The translations under genes and the position numbers were made by a program. A stretch of 6,850 nt of DNA from SG8-30 sp964406445 (GTDB lineage Bacteria; Pseudomonadota; Gammaproteobacteria; Steroidobacterales; Steroidobacteraceae), in contig CAYORU010000062.1 in NCBI GenBank assembly GCA_964406445.1, positions 1 through 6,850 of the forward strand, read 5' to 3'. Shown here one piece after another: positions 1 through 6,071 of the stretch (its first letter is position 1; every line of letters begins with the position of its first letter). The notes below the pieces were generated by a model, which did no database searches, was not told where the DNA came from, and saw only the letters and a list, made by a program, of their open reading frames with translations.

Positions 1-172
1 CGTCGAAGCGGTGGTCGCCGTTGAAGGTGGCGTCCAGCGGATTCAACGCGAGGTACTCGTCGTAGTGCGCCTCGACCAACGCCTGCAGGCGTTCGCCGGG
101 CGGCTGCGGGGGCAGCGTCGCGCAGGCGCAGAGCAGCAGGGCGACACCGACGGTAGCGAGCGCGAGACGCAC
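1..172 (-). CDS. DUF885-family lipoprotein, N-terminal fragment (runs off window)
   Basis: Only the first 57 codons are in the window; the rest lies to the left. The start is taken as GTG at 172-170, because GAGG (complement of 182-185) sits 9 nt upstream. The protein opens with a short basic n-region (VRLALATVG), a hydrophobic stretch and LLLCAC, whose second Cys (residue 17) looks like a lipobox cysteine. A secreted or membrane-anchored lipoprotein is therefore likely. The following residues include EAHYDEYLALNPLDATFNGDHRFD at about 34-57. This matches from memory the opening of DUF885 proteins, large periplasmic proteins of about 580-600 residues distantly related to zinc peptidases; their metal-site HExxE-like region would be far outside this window. 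It lies 33 bp after the MATE gene on the same strand. The family call rests on a short stretch, and the biochemical function is unknown. Confidence 0.65.
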   Translation of the reverse strand, partial: MRLALATVGVALLLCACATLPPQPPGERLQALVEAHYDEYLALNPLDATFNGDHRFD

Positions 173-204
173 GTTCGGGATCCTCGGCAGGAGAAAGGGC
201 CTGG

Positions 205-210
205 ATTATA
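205..210 (-). promoter_or_regulatory. Possible -10 box (TATAAT) for the DUF885 gene
   Basis: A perfect TATAAT reads on the minus strand and overlaps the TAA stop of the MATE gene. It would place a transcription start near 198, giving a leader of about 25 nt before the GTG start at 172. A perfect consensus hexamer is uncommon by chance in DNA this GC-rich. No convincing -35 hexamer is seen at 16-18 bp spacing, so the site may be coincidental and the gene may simply be read through from the MATE gene. Confidence 0.3.
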
Positions 211-1579
211 GCGGCGCGGCGCCGACCCGGACCGCGCGCTCCGACACGAACCGGTAGCGCCAGCCGAGCAGCAGCGCGCAGACGGTGAGGCCGACGATCA
301 GGCCGGTCCAGATGCCCCTCGGCCCCCATCCGGCGCGAAGCCCGAGCCACCACGCCACCGGGAAGCCGACCAGCCAGTACGCGACCACGTTGCAGGCCAT
401 CGGGATGCGCGCGTCCTTGAAGCCGCGCAGCGCGCCCGCCGCGCCGACCTGCAGCCCGTCCGGCACCTGGAAGATGGCGACGAACACCAGCAGCGCGGCG
501 GCGAGCGCGCGCACGTCAGGGTCGCTGGTGAACGCGGCGGCGATCGGCTCCCGCGCGGCGAGGATCACGAGCGAGGACAGCGCCATGAAGCCGCCGCAGA
601 GCGCGATGCCCGACCAGCCGGCGAGGCGCGCGCCCGGCGCGTCGCCGGCACCGGCCTTGTGGCCCACGTGGATGGTGGTCGCGGAGTGGAAGGCGAGCGG
701 CACCATGAACATGAGCGCGCCGCAGGTCAGCGCGATCTGGTGGCCGGCCACGATCTCGGTGCCCAAGCTGCCCATCAACAGGCCCGCCACCGAGAACAGC
801 GCCCCCTCGGACACGACGCTGCCGCCGATCGGCAGCCCGAGCCCGAGGGTGTCGCGCAGGGTCGGGCGCGAAGGGCGCTCGAAGCGCGCGAACAGCTCGA
901 AGCGGCGGTAGAACGCGTGCCGCCTGAGGTAGAGGTGCATGGTCGCGAGCATCGCCCACTGCGCGAGCACCGTCGCGATGGCGCATCCGGTCGCGCCGAG
1001 CGGCTCGAACCCCAGGTGGCCGAGCGTGAAGAGCCAGTTCCCGCTCACGTTCACGACGAGGCCCACGGCCGCGGTCAGCATGATCGGCCGGGTCCAGCCG
1101 AGGCCCTCGCTGGTGTAGCGGTGGGCCAGGAAGGCCAGCATCGCCGGCAGTCCCAGGCACATGATCTGTACGTAGGCGACCGCGTGCGGCACGGTTCGCG
1201 GGTCCGTCCCGAACCACGCGAGTACCGGCCCGACCGCGAGCAGCGCGCCGACGAGCGGCAGCGCCAGGAACTGTGACAGCCACAGACCTTGCCGGAACCG
1301 GTGGCCGACCTCGAGGTCGCGCCCGGCCCCGTAGGAATGCGCCACGAGCGGCGAGAGCGACATCAGGACGCCGAGGCCGAGCAGCCAGAACACCTGGTAG
1401 TAGGCCACCCCGACCGCGACGCCGGACAGCGGCTCGGGGCCGACCCGGCCGGCCGCCACGGTATTGGCGAGCGCCATGCCGGCGATCACGAGGTTGTTGA
1501 CGACCAGCGGCCCGGCGAGCCGCAGGATCGACGACGCGTCCCGGCGCATGCGGGCGATCGCCGTGGCGGGGGTGGACAT
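206..1579 (-). CDS. MATE-family multidrug/cation antiporter, NorM type
   Basis: Inner-membrane efflux pump of 457 residues, the usual MATE length of about 450-460, with some twelve hydrophobic segments across the chain. It exports drug-like organic cations or other small molecules in exchange for Na+ or H+. The start is ATG at 1579: AAGG lies 6 nt upstream, and a longer reading back to 1711 would add 44 non-conserved residues and overlap the thiolase start. NorM signatures recalled from the Vibrio cholerae protein are seen at matching spacing: VGHK (305-308), QVPDGLQVGAAGALRGFKD (371-389) and LGATGCAIATVLAQW near 194-208. Glu258 and Asp374 correspond to the cation-coupling Glu255 and Asp371. 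The third acidic residue, Asp36 of the VDTxMAG motif, is Asn39 here (ANTVAAG). The substrate cannot be predicted. It is divergent from the thiolase. Confidence 0.92.
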   Translation of the reverse strand: MSTPATAIARMRRDASSILRLAGPLVVNNLVIAGMALANTVAAGRVGPEPLSGVAVGVAYYQVFWLLGLGVLMSLSPLVAHSYGAGRDLEVGHRFRQGLWLSQFLALPLVGALLAVGPVLAWFGTDPRTVPHAVAYVQIMCLGLPAMLAFLAHRYTSEGLGWTRPIMLTAAVGLVVNVSGNWLFTLGHLGFEPLGATGCAIATVLAQWAMLATMHLYLRRHAFYRRFELFARFERPSRPTLRDTLGLGLPIGGSVVSEGALFSVAGLLMGSLGTEIVAGHQIALTCGALMFMVPLAFHSATTIHVGHKAGAGDAPGARLAGWSGIALCGGFMALSSLVILAAREPIAAAFTSDPDVRALAAALLVFVAIFQVPDGLQVGAAGALRGFKDARIPMACNVVAYWLVGFPVAWWLGLRAGWGPRGIWTGLIVGLTVCALLLGWRYRFVSERAVRVGAAPL

Positions 1580-1622
1580 GGGTTGCCTTGGCGCCGTCGT
1601 GCAGGCGATCGGGCGCACTGGC

Positions 1623-1628
1623 ATTCTA
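1623..1628 (-). promoter_or_regulatory. Weak -10-like box in the divergent gap, for the MATE gene
   Basis: The 79-bp gap 1580-1658 separates the divergent MATE and thiolase genes and must hold their promoters if each is transcribed from here. TAGAAT on the minus strand (5 of 6 to consensus) would give a leader of about 38 nt before the MATE ATG. No good -35 is found at 17 bp, and I see no clear plus-strand promoter for the thiolase or strong palindrome in the gap. Confidence 0.25.
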
Positions 1629-1658
1629 GCGAATCGCCCGTTGGCCGGGAGGTGGTCG

Positions 1659-2939
1659 ATGCTGGTAGGAACCGAGCTCAGGCGCGTGGCCATCGTCGGC
1701 GGCGTGCGCATTCCCTTTGCGCGCGCCCACGGCGCCTACGCCAAGGTGGGCAACCAGGAGATGTTCACGGCCGTGCTGCGCGGCATGGTGGAGCGCTTCA
1801 ATCTCAAGGGGCAGCGACTCGGCGAGGTGGCGGCCGGGGCGGTGATGAAGCACCCGACCCAGTGGAACCTCGTGCGCGAGTGCGTGCTGGGCTCGGGGCT
1901 CTCGCCGGAAACGCCGGGCCTCGACCTGCAGCGGGCCTGCGGGACGAGCCTGGAGGCGGCGATCCTGGTGGCGAACAAGATCGCGCTGGGCCAGATCGAG
2001 GCCGGCATCGCCGGCGGCGTCGACACCGTGAGCGACGCGCCGATCGCCTACTCGCGCGACTACCAGCAGCTGCTGCTGGAGAGCTTCCGGGGCCGGACGG
2101 CCTGGTCGCGCATCCGGCCCTGGCTCGGGCTGCGGCCGCGGCACTTCAAGCCGTCGCTGCCCGGCGTGGTCGAGCCGCGCACCGGGCTCTCGATGGGCGA
2201 GAGCTGCGAGCAGATGGCGCGTCACTGGGGTATCGGCCGGGAGGCCCAGGACCGGCTCGCGCTCGACAGCCACCGGGCGGCCGGCGCGGCCTACGACGAG
2301 GGTTTCTACCGCGACCTGGTGATCCGCTTCGAGGACCTCGCCGAGGACAACAACTTGCGCCGCGACACCAGCCTCGAGCGCCTGTCGACGCTGCGACCGG
2401 CCTTCGCCCCCGACGGCACGCTGACCGCGGGCAACAGCACGCCGATGACCGACGGCGGCGCCGCGGTGCTGCTGGCGAGCGAATCCTGGGCCAGGCAGCG
2501 GGGCCTGCCGGTGCTCGCCTTCCTCACCTACGGCAAGGTTGCCGCGGTGGACTACGTCGACGGCGCCGAGGGGCTGCTGATGGCGCCGGCCTATGCGGTG
2601 CCGCGGATGCTCGCCGACGCGCGGCTCACGCTGCGCGACTTCGACCTCTATGAGATCCACGAGGCCTTCGCCGCGCAGGTGCTGTGCACGCTGAAGGCCT
2701 GGGAGTCGCCGGAGTTCTGCCGCGATCGGCTCGGCCTCGACGGCGCCCTCGGCGTGATCGACCGCAGCCGGCTGAACGTGAAGGGGAGCTCGCTCGCGAT
2801 GGGCCATCCCTTCGCCGCGACCGGCGCGCGGATCCTCGCCACGCTCGCCAAGCTCTTGGCGCAACGCGGCTCCGGTCGCGGGCTGGTGTCGATCTGCACG
2901 GCCGGCGGGATGGGCGTGACCGCGATCCTCGAGCGCTGA
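1659..2939 (+). CDS. Thiolase, acetyl-CoA C-acyltransferase, FadI/HADHB-like
   Basis: Cytosolic thiolase of 426 residues that cleaves 3-ketoacyl-CoA with CoA, or condenses two acyl-CoA units in reverse. The start is ATG at 1659 with GGGAGG (1647-1652) 6 nt upstream; a reading from 1464 would add 65 residues antisense to the MATE gene. Catalytic landmarks are in order: nucleophile Cys94 in QRACGTSLEA, His334 in HEAFAAQ (HEAF rather than NEAF is typical of the long-chain FadI/HADHB branch), His383 in NVKGSSLAMGHPFAATG, and the second Cys413 in SICTAGGMG. Length is close to the 436 of E. coli FadI and longer than the biosynthetic PhaA/AtoB type (about 390). No FadJ-like hydratase/dehydrogenase partner is adjacent, so whether it serves fatty-acid beta-oxidation or another acyl-CoA route is not settled. 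It is probably co-transcribed with the AMP nucleosidase 21 bp downstream. Confidence 0.9.
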   Translation: MLVGTELRRVAIVGGVRIPFARAHGAYAKVGNQEMFTAVLRGMVERFNLKGQRLGEVAAGAVMKHPTQWNLVRECVLGSGLSPETPGLDLQRACGTSLEAAILVANKIALGQIEAGIAGGVDTVSDAPIAYSRDYQQLLLESFRGRTAWSRIRPWLGLRPRHFKPSLPGVVEPRTGLSMGESCEQMARHWGIGREAQDRLALDSHRAAGAAYDEGFYRDLVIRFEDLAEDNNLRRDTSLERLSTLRPAFAPDGTLTAGNSTPMTDGGAAVLLASESWARQRGLPVLAFLTYGKVAAVDYVDGAEGLLMAPAYAVPRMLADARLTLRDFDLYEIHEAFAAQVLCTLKAWESPEFCRDRLGLDGALGVIDRSRLNVKGSSLAMGHPFAATGARILATLAKLLAQRGSGRGLVSICTAGGMGVTAILER

Positions 2940-2960
2940 GCCAAGGGCCAGGGAGGCGGA

Positions 2961-3734
2961 TTGCAGACCAAGAAGGACATCGTCGAGAACTGGCTGCCGC
3001 GCTACACGGGCACGGCGCTCGCCGACTTCGGCCAGCACGTGCTGCTGACCAACTTCGTCAACTACCTCGAGATCTTTTCCACGCTGACCGGCGCGCCCAT
3101 CGTCGGGCGCGACCGGCCGATGCCGAACGCGACCGCGGACGGCATCACCATGATCATGTTCGGCATGGGCAGCGCCAACGCCGCGACGGTCATGGACCTC
3201 CTGTCCGCCGTCAGGCCGAAGGCGGTGCTGTTGCTCGGCAAGTGCGGCGGCCTCAAGCGCAAGAACCGCATCGGCGACCTCGTGCTGCCTATCGCCGCGA
3301 TCCGCGGCGACGGTGCCTCGAACGACTACCTGCTGCCCGAGGTGCCGGCGCTGCCAGCCTTCAGCCTGCAGCGCGCCGTCTCGACCGTGATCCGCGACCT
3401 CGCCTGCGACTACTGGACCGGCACGGTCTTCACCACCAACCGCCGGGTCTGGGAGCACGACGCGAAGTTCAAGCAGTACCTGCGCGCGACCCGCGCGATG
3501 GCCATCGACATGGAGACGGCCACGATTTTCGCTGCCGGCTTCGCCAACTCGATCCCCGCGGGCGCACTGCTGCTCGTGAGCGACCAGCCCATGGTGCCCG
3601 AGGGCGTGAAGACCGAGGCCTCCGACAAGGCCGTGACCAGCAGCTTCGTCGAGAAGCACATCCAGATCGGCCTCGAGGCCCTGCGCCTGATCCGCCGTAA
3701 CGGCAAGAGCGTCAAGCACCTGCGCTTCGAATGA
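2961..3734 (+). CDS. amn: AMP nucleosidase, short form (PNP/UDP phosphorylase superfamily)
   Basis: Predicted to hydrolyse AMP to adenine and ribose 5-phosphate in the cytosol, a purine salvage and adenylate-balancing reaction. The 257-residue protein is a single nucleoside-phosphorylase-fold domain. It lacks the N-terminal regulatory domain of the 484-residue E. coli Amn and resembles the roughly 258-residue form common in Bacteroidota and scattered in Pseudomonadota. Visible motifs are the phosphate/ribose loop GMGSANAAT (68-76), GKCGGL (93-98), the ribose-binding IDMETA with Glu185 (182-187), and the base-contacting Asp208 in SDQPMVPEGVKTE (207-219). The start is TTG at 2961. GGGAGG at 2951-2956 leaves a tight 4-nt spacer, but the resulting MQTKKDIVENWLPRYTG matches the family's usual N-terminus as I recall it. 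It follows the thiolase by 21 bp, probably in one transcript. A related nucleosidase specificity is possible. Confidence 0.88.
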   Translation: MQTKKDIVENWLPRYTGTALADFGQHVLLTNFVNYLEIFSTLTGAPIVGRDRPMPNATADGITMIMFGMGSANAATVMDLLSAVRPKAVLLLGKCGGLKRKNRIGDLVLPIAAIRGDGASNDYLLPEVPALPAFSLQRAVSTVIRDLACDYWTGTVFTTNRRVWEHDAKFKQYLRATRAMAIDMETATIFAAGFANSIPAGALLLVSDQPMVPEGVKTEASDKAVTSSFVEKHIQIGLEALRLIRRNGKSVKHLRFE

Positions 3735-3740
3735 GCAGCA

Positions 3741-3838
3741 GGAAACTCCAGGGGACATTCCCTTGGAGTTTTCTCGTGCGCCGCAAAGCGACTGGATTCG
3801 TACGCGAAAACTCCAGGCGAATGTCCCCTGGAGTTTCC
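3741..3838. repeat. REPIN/BIME-like pair of inverted palindromic repeats
   Basis: Two 33-nt copies in opposite orientation, 3741-3773 and 3806-3838, match at 31 of 33 positions, the outer 20 perfectly. The similarity continues inward so that 40-nt arms (3741-3780 and 3799-3838, four mismatches) flank an 18-nt centre (3781-3798). Each copy is itself palindromic. In the first, AAACTCCAGGGG pairs with CCCTTGGAGTTT around ACATT. In the second, AAACTCCAGG pairs with CCTGGAGTTT. Two REP units head to head are the layout of a REPIN, a short non-autonomous element mobilised by RAYT (TnpA_REP) transposases. The GGGGACATTC core resembles the GGGGACA-containing REP sequences familiar from other Pseudomonadota. 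No RAYT gene is in the window. Confidence 0.8.
3743..3774 (+). terminator. Probable intrinsic terminator after the AMP nucleosidase gene, formed by the first REP unit
   Basis: Eight bases after the amn stop codon, a stem of up to 12 bp (3743-3754 with 3760-3771, one G-U pair) closes a 5-nt loop ACATT. The GC-rich part, CTCCAGGGG with CCCTTGGAG, is followed by TTTTCT. This fits a Rho-independent terminator for the thiolase-amn transcript, although the U-tract is short. The inverted second copy could do the same for transcription arriving from the right, insulating hmgA. Confidence 0.5.
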
Positions 3839-3855
3839 GGGATTCCCCGGCGCGC

Positions 3856-3884
3856 TTGCCAGTAGTTTCATTTGAAACTAAATT
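3856..3884 (+). promoter_or_regulatory. Predicted hmgA promoter (-35 TTGCCA, 17 bp, -10 TAAATT)
   Basis: TTGCCA at 3856-3861 matches the -35 consensus at 5 of 6 positions and TAAATT at 3879-3884 matches the -10 consensus at 4 of 6, with the ideal 17-bp spacer. The short AT-rich stretch 3861-3886 stands out against very GC-rich surroundings. Transcription would begin at about 3890-3892, essentially on the hmgA ATG at 3891, so the message may be leaderless. No Shine-Dalgarno sequence is visible before that ATG, which agrees. Confidence 0.5.
3863..3880. promoter_or_regulatory. Perfect 8-2-8 palindrome, likely repressor operator for hmgA-fahA
   Basis: TAGTTTCATTTGAAACTA has two perfect 8-nt half-sites, TAGTTTCA and its complement, around TT. 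It fills the spacer between the proposed -35 and -10 boxes and touches the latter, so a dimer bound here would block RNA polymerase. An AT-rich palindrome of this size suits a MarR-type regulator or another winged-helix dimer. Control by a tyrosine-pathway intermediate such as homogentisate is an inference, and no regulator gene lies in the window. Confidence 0.65.
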
Positions 3885-3890
3885 GACGGC

Positions 3891-5021
3891 ATGAAACGCT
3901 ACATCGGCTACCCCCGCGTCGAGGGCCAGGCCTCCCGGCAGGCGCACTGCGACCTGCCGCCGGGCACCTTCGAGCGCGAGATGAGCAAGGAGGGCTTCTT
4001 CGGGCCCGCCGCCTTCTTCCACCACCGCCACCCGCCGACCGGCTGGACCGACTTCGAGGGGCCCCTGCGGCCGCGGGCCTTCGACCTCGCGAAACTCGAT
4101 TCGCCGGCCTCTTCGCCCTGGCAGGCGGCCGAGGTGCTGCACAACGCGCATTGCCGGCTGCGCTACTGGCGCACCGAGGGCGCGATGGACCACCTGGTGC
4201 GCAACGCCGACGGCGACGAGCTCCTGTTCGTGCACCGCGGCCGCGGCGACCTTTACTGCGACTTCGGCCACCTGGCCTTCGCCGCCGGCGACTACGTCGT
4301 CCTGCCGCGCGGCACGATGTGGCGGCTCGACAGCGCCGAGCCGGTGCAGGCGCTGCTCATCGAGGCCACCAACGCCAGCTACCAGCTGCCGGAAAGGGGC
4401 CTCGTGGGCAACCACGCCATCTTCGACCCCGCGATGCTCGACACTCCGCGCATCGACGAGGCCTTCCTCGCGCAGCAGGGCGAGAACCCCTGGCGCGTGG
4501 CGATCAAGCGCCGCAACGCGGTGTCGGTGGCGTCGTTTCCCTTCAATCCGCTCGACGCGGTCGGCTGGCACGGCGACCTGTCGGCATGTCGCATCAACGT
4601 GCGGGATCTCCGCCCGCTGATGAGCCACCGCTACCACCTGCCGCCGTCGGCGCACACCACCTTCGTCGCCCACCGCTTCGTCGTCTGCACCTTCGCGCCA
4701 CGCCCCTTCGAGACCGACCCGGGCGCTCTAAAGGTGCCGTTCTTCCACAACAACGACGATTACGAGGAAGTGATCTTCTACCACGACGGCGACTTCTTCA
4801 GCCGCGACAACATCCACCCGGGAATGCTCACCTTCCATCCCTCCGGCTTCACCCACGGCCCGCACCCGAAGGCGCTGTCGCGGATGCTGGTGCAACCCAA
4901 GCCGGCGACCGACGAATACGCCGTCATGATCGACACCCGCGACGCGCTCGACGTCGGCGCTGGCATGGATGGCTGCGAGTGGACCGGCTACGTCGACAGC
5001 TGGAATGGGAGCGCGAAGTGA
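3891..5021 (+). CDS. hmgA: Homogentisate 1,2-dioxygenase (short, about 376-residue form)
   Basis: Fe(II)-dependent cytosolic enzyme that opens the ring of homogentisate with O2 to give maleylacetoacetate in tyrosine/phenylalanine catabolism. The protein is a double cupin. The three iron ligands of the human enzyme (His335, Glu341, His371) have exact-spacing counterparts: His286 in FFHNNDDYEE, Glu292 and His322 in FTHGPHP. The N-terminus (VEGQASRQAH at 10-19, EGFFGPAAFFHHRHPPTGW at 34-52) matches the family's opening as I recall it and supports ATG 3891, although no Shine-Dalgarno precedes it. At 376 residues it is shorter than the 430-445 of the Pseudomonas and human enzymes but typical of a divergent bacterial branch. 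Its stop overlaps the start of fahA by 4 nt, so the two are one operon, and the neighbouring fumarylacetoacetase strongly supports the assignment. Confidence 0.9.
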   Translation: MKRYIGYPRVEGQASRQAHCDLPPGTFEREMSKEGFFGPAAFFHHRHPPTGWTDFEGPLRPRAFDLAKLDSPASSPWQAAEVLHNAHCRLRYWRTEGAMDHLVRNADGDELLFVHRGRGDLYCDFGHLAFAAGDYVVLPRGTMWRLDSAEPVQALLIEATNASYQLPERGLVGNHAIFDPAMLDTPRIDEAFLAQQGENPWRVAIKRRNAVSVASFPFNPLDAVGWHGDLSACRINVRDLRPLMSHRYHLPPSAHTTFVAHRFVVCTFAPRPFETDPGALKVPFFHNNDDYEEVIFYHDGDFFSRDNIHPGMLTFHPSGFTHGPHPKALSRMLVQPKPATDEYAVMIDTRDALDVGAGMDGCEWTGYVDSWNGSAK

Positions 5022-6001
5022 AGCTCGCCACGCTGCGCGACGGCACGCGCGACGGCCGGCTCGCCGTGGTCAGCCGCGACCTCACCCGCGCCGCATACGC
5101 CGACGGCATCGCGCAGACCCTGCAGGCGGCGCTCGACGACTGGGACGGCCACGCGCCGGCGCTTGCGGCGCTCGCGGCCGACCTCGAGGCGGATCGCGCG
5201 GCGTCGAGCTTCGACTTCGACCCCGCGCAGGCGCTGGCGCCGCTGCCGCGCGCCCATCACTGGGTGGACGGCAGCGCCTACGTCAATCACGTCGAGCTGG
5301 TCCGCAAGGCGCGCGGCGCGAAGATGCCGGAGTCGTTCTGGACCGACCCGCTGGTCTACCAGGGCGGCAGCGACGACCTGCTCGGCGCGACGGCCGACGT
5401 GCCGCTGCCGGACGAGGCTCACGGCATCGACCTCGAGGCCGAGGTCGCGGTGGTCACAGGCGACGTGCCGATGGGCACGAGCCCCGCGGACGGCCGCAAG
5501 CACATCCGGCTGCTGATGCTGGTGAACGACTGGTCGCTCAGGAACCTGATCCCCGGCGAGCTAGAGAAGGGCTTCGGCTTCTACCAGTCGAAGCCCGCGA
5601 CCGCCTTCTCGCCGGTCGCCGTCACGCCCGACGAGCTGGGGCCGGCCTGGGACGGCGCCAAGGTCCACCTGCCGCTGGTCGTGCACGTCAACGGCAAGCT
5701 GCTCGGCCGGCCCAACGCCGGCGTGGACATGACCTTCGACTTCGGCCAGCTGGTCGCCCACGTCACCAGGACCCGCCGGCTCGGCGCCGGCACCATCATC
5801 GGCTCCGGCACCGTCTCGAACTACGACCGCTCGCAGGGCTCCTGCTGCCTGGCCGAAGTCCGGATGCTCGAGGTGCTGGCCAAGGGCACGCCGTCGACAC
5901 CGTTCCTGCGCTTCGGCGACCGGGTGCGGATCGAGATGCAGGACGCCGGCGGGCGGTCGGTGTTCGGGGCGATCGACCAGAGAGTCGTCAAGGCCGGCTG
6001 A
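5018..6001 (+). CDS. fahA: Fumarylacetoacetase (fumarylacetoacetate hydrolase)
   Basis: Cytosolic metal-dependent hydrolase of the FAH superfamily. It splits fumarylacetoacetate into fumarate and acetoacetate, the last step of the homogentisate pathway. The start is GTG at 5018, overlapping the hmgA stop in GTGA. GGGAG (5007-5011) lies 6 nt upstream, and the resulting MKLATLRDGTRDGRL is a familiar N-terminus for the bacterial form of about 330 residues (327 here). Metal-site acidic residues are Glu140 and Glu142 in DLEAEVAVVTGD and Asp171 in NDWSLRN, corresponding to human Glu199, Glu201 and Asp233. Lys192 in FYQSKPATAFSP corresponds to the catalytic Lys253, and GSGTVSN (262-268) belongs to the C-terminal core. 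The overlap suggests translational coupling. A related FAH-fold hydrolase such as fumarylpyruvate hydrolase is possible on sequence alone but unlikely beside hmgA. Confidence 0.92.
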   Translation: MKLATLRDGTRDGRLAVVSRDLTRAAYADGIAQTLQAALDDWDGHAPALAALAADLEADRAASSFDFDPAQALAPLPRAHHWVDGSAYVNHVELVRKARGAKMPESFWTDPLVYQGGSDDLLGATADVPLPDEAHGIDLEAEVAVVTGDVPMGTSPADGRKHIRLLMLVNDWSLRNLIPGELEKGFGFYQSKPATAFSPVAVTPDELGPAWDGAKVHLPLVVHVNGKLLGRPNAGVDMTFDFGQLVAHVTRTRRLGAGTIIGSGTVSNYDRSQGSCCLAEVRMLEVLAKGTPSTPFLRFGDRVRIEMQDAGGRSVFGAIDQRVVKAG

Positions 6002-6013
6002 ATCGCGCACAAT
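5985..6013 (+). promoter_or_regulatory. Weak candidate promoter before gabD (TCGTCA, 17 bp, CACAAT)
   Basis: TCGTCA (5985-5990, 4 of 6) inside the end of fahA and CACAAT (6008-6013, 4 of 6) are 17 bp apart. ACAATTA is the only AT-rich patch in the fahA-gabD gap. Transcription would begin near 6020 and give a leader of about 74 nt. Both boxes are weak, and read-through from hmgA-fahA is an alternative. Confidence 0.25.
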
Positions 6014-6021
6014 TACGGGGT

Positions 6022-6071
6022 CCGGCCGCGCCATTCACGGCGCCGGCCGCGCCGCGCCCGCCGGGCGCGGC
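6022..6071. repeat. GC-rich direct repeat and hairpin in the fahA-gabD gap
   Basis: CCGGCCGCGCC occurs twice, at 6022-6032 and 6043-6053. A perfect 9-bp stem, GCCGCGCCC (6051-6059) with GGGCGCGGC (6063-6071), closes a 3-nt loop. No T-run follows, so it is not a standard intrinsic terminator. It could be a Rho-independent pause, a leader structure for gabD, or simple GC-biased sequence. The stem ends 11 nt before the gabD ribosome-binding site (GGAG, 6083-6086) and leaves that site free. Confidence 0.45.

Noticed and set aside
1464..1658. N-terminal extension of the thiolase back to 1464
   Set aside because: It is antisense to the MATE coding region, whereas ATG 1659 has a strong GGGAGG and gives the usual thiolase N-terminus.
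1580..1711. N-terminal extension of the MATE gene to an ATG at 1711
   Set aside because: It would overlap the thiolase start, add 44 residues with no membrane or family character, and ignore the ATG at 1579 that has AAGG at good spacing.
3741..3838. CRISPR array
   Set aside because: There are only two units, and they are in inverted orientation with an 18-33 nt centre; CRISPR repeats are direct with regular spacers, and no cas genes are present.
3410..3871. Minus-strand frame that translates the two repeat units into similar peptides (SRGHSPGVF and SKGMSPGVS type)
   Set aside because: The resemblance comes only from the inverted DNA repeat being read through; most of the frame is antisense to amn and there is no ribosome-binding site or domain support.
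1626..4673. A 1015-codon open frame on the minus strand across thiolase, amn and half of hmgA
   Set aside because: It is antisense to three well-supported genes, its translation is low-complexity Arg/Gly/Ala/His-rich with no recognisable domain, and it crosses the intergenic repeat. Long antisense frames are expected at this GC content.
4151..5017. Fusion reading in which fumarylacetoacetase would begin at 4151
   Set aside because: The extra 289 residues are an out-of-frame shadow of hmgA (Arg/Pro/Ala-rich, no homology); GTG 5018 with its Shine-Dalgarno is the real start.
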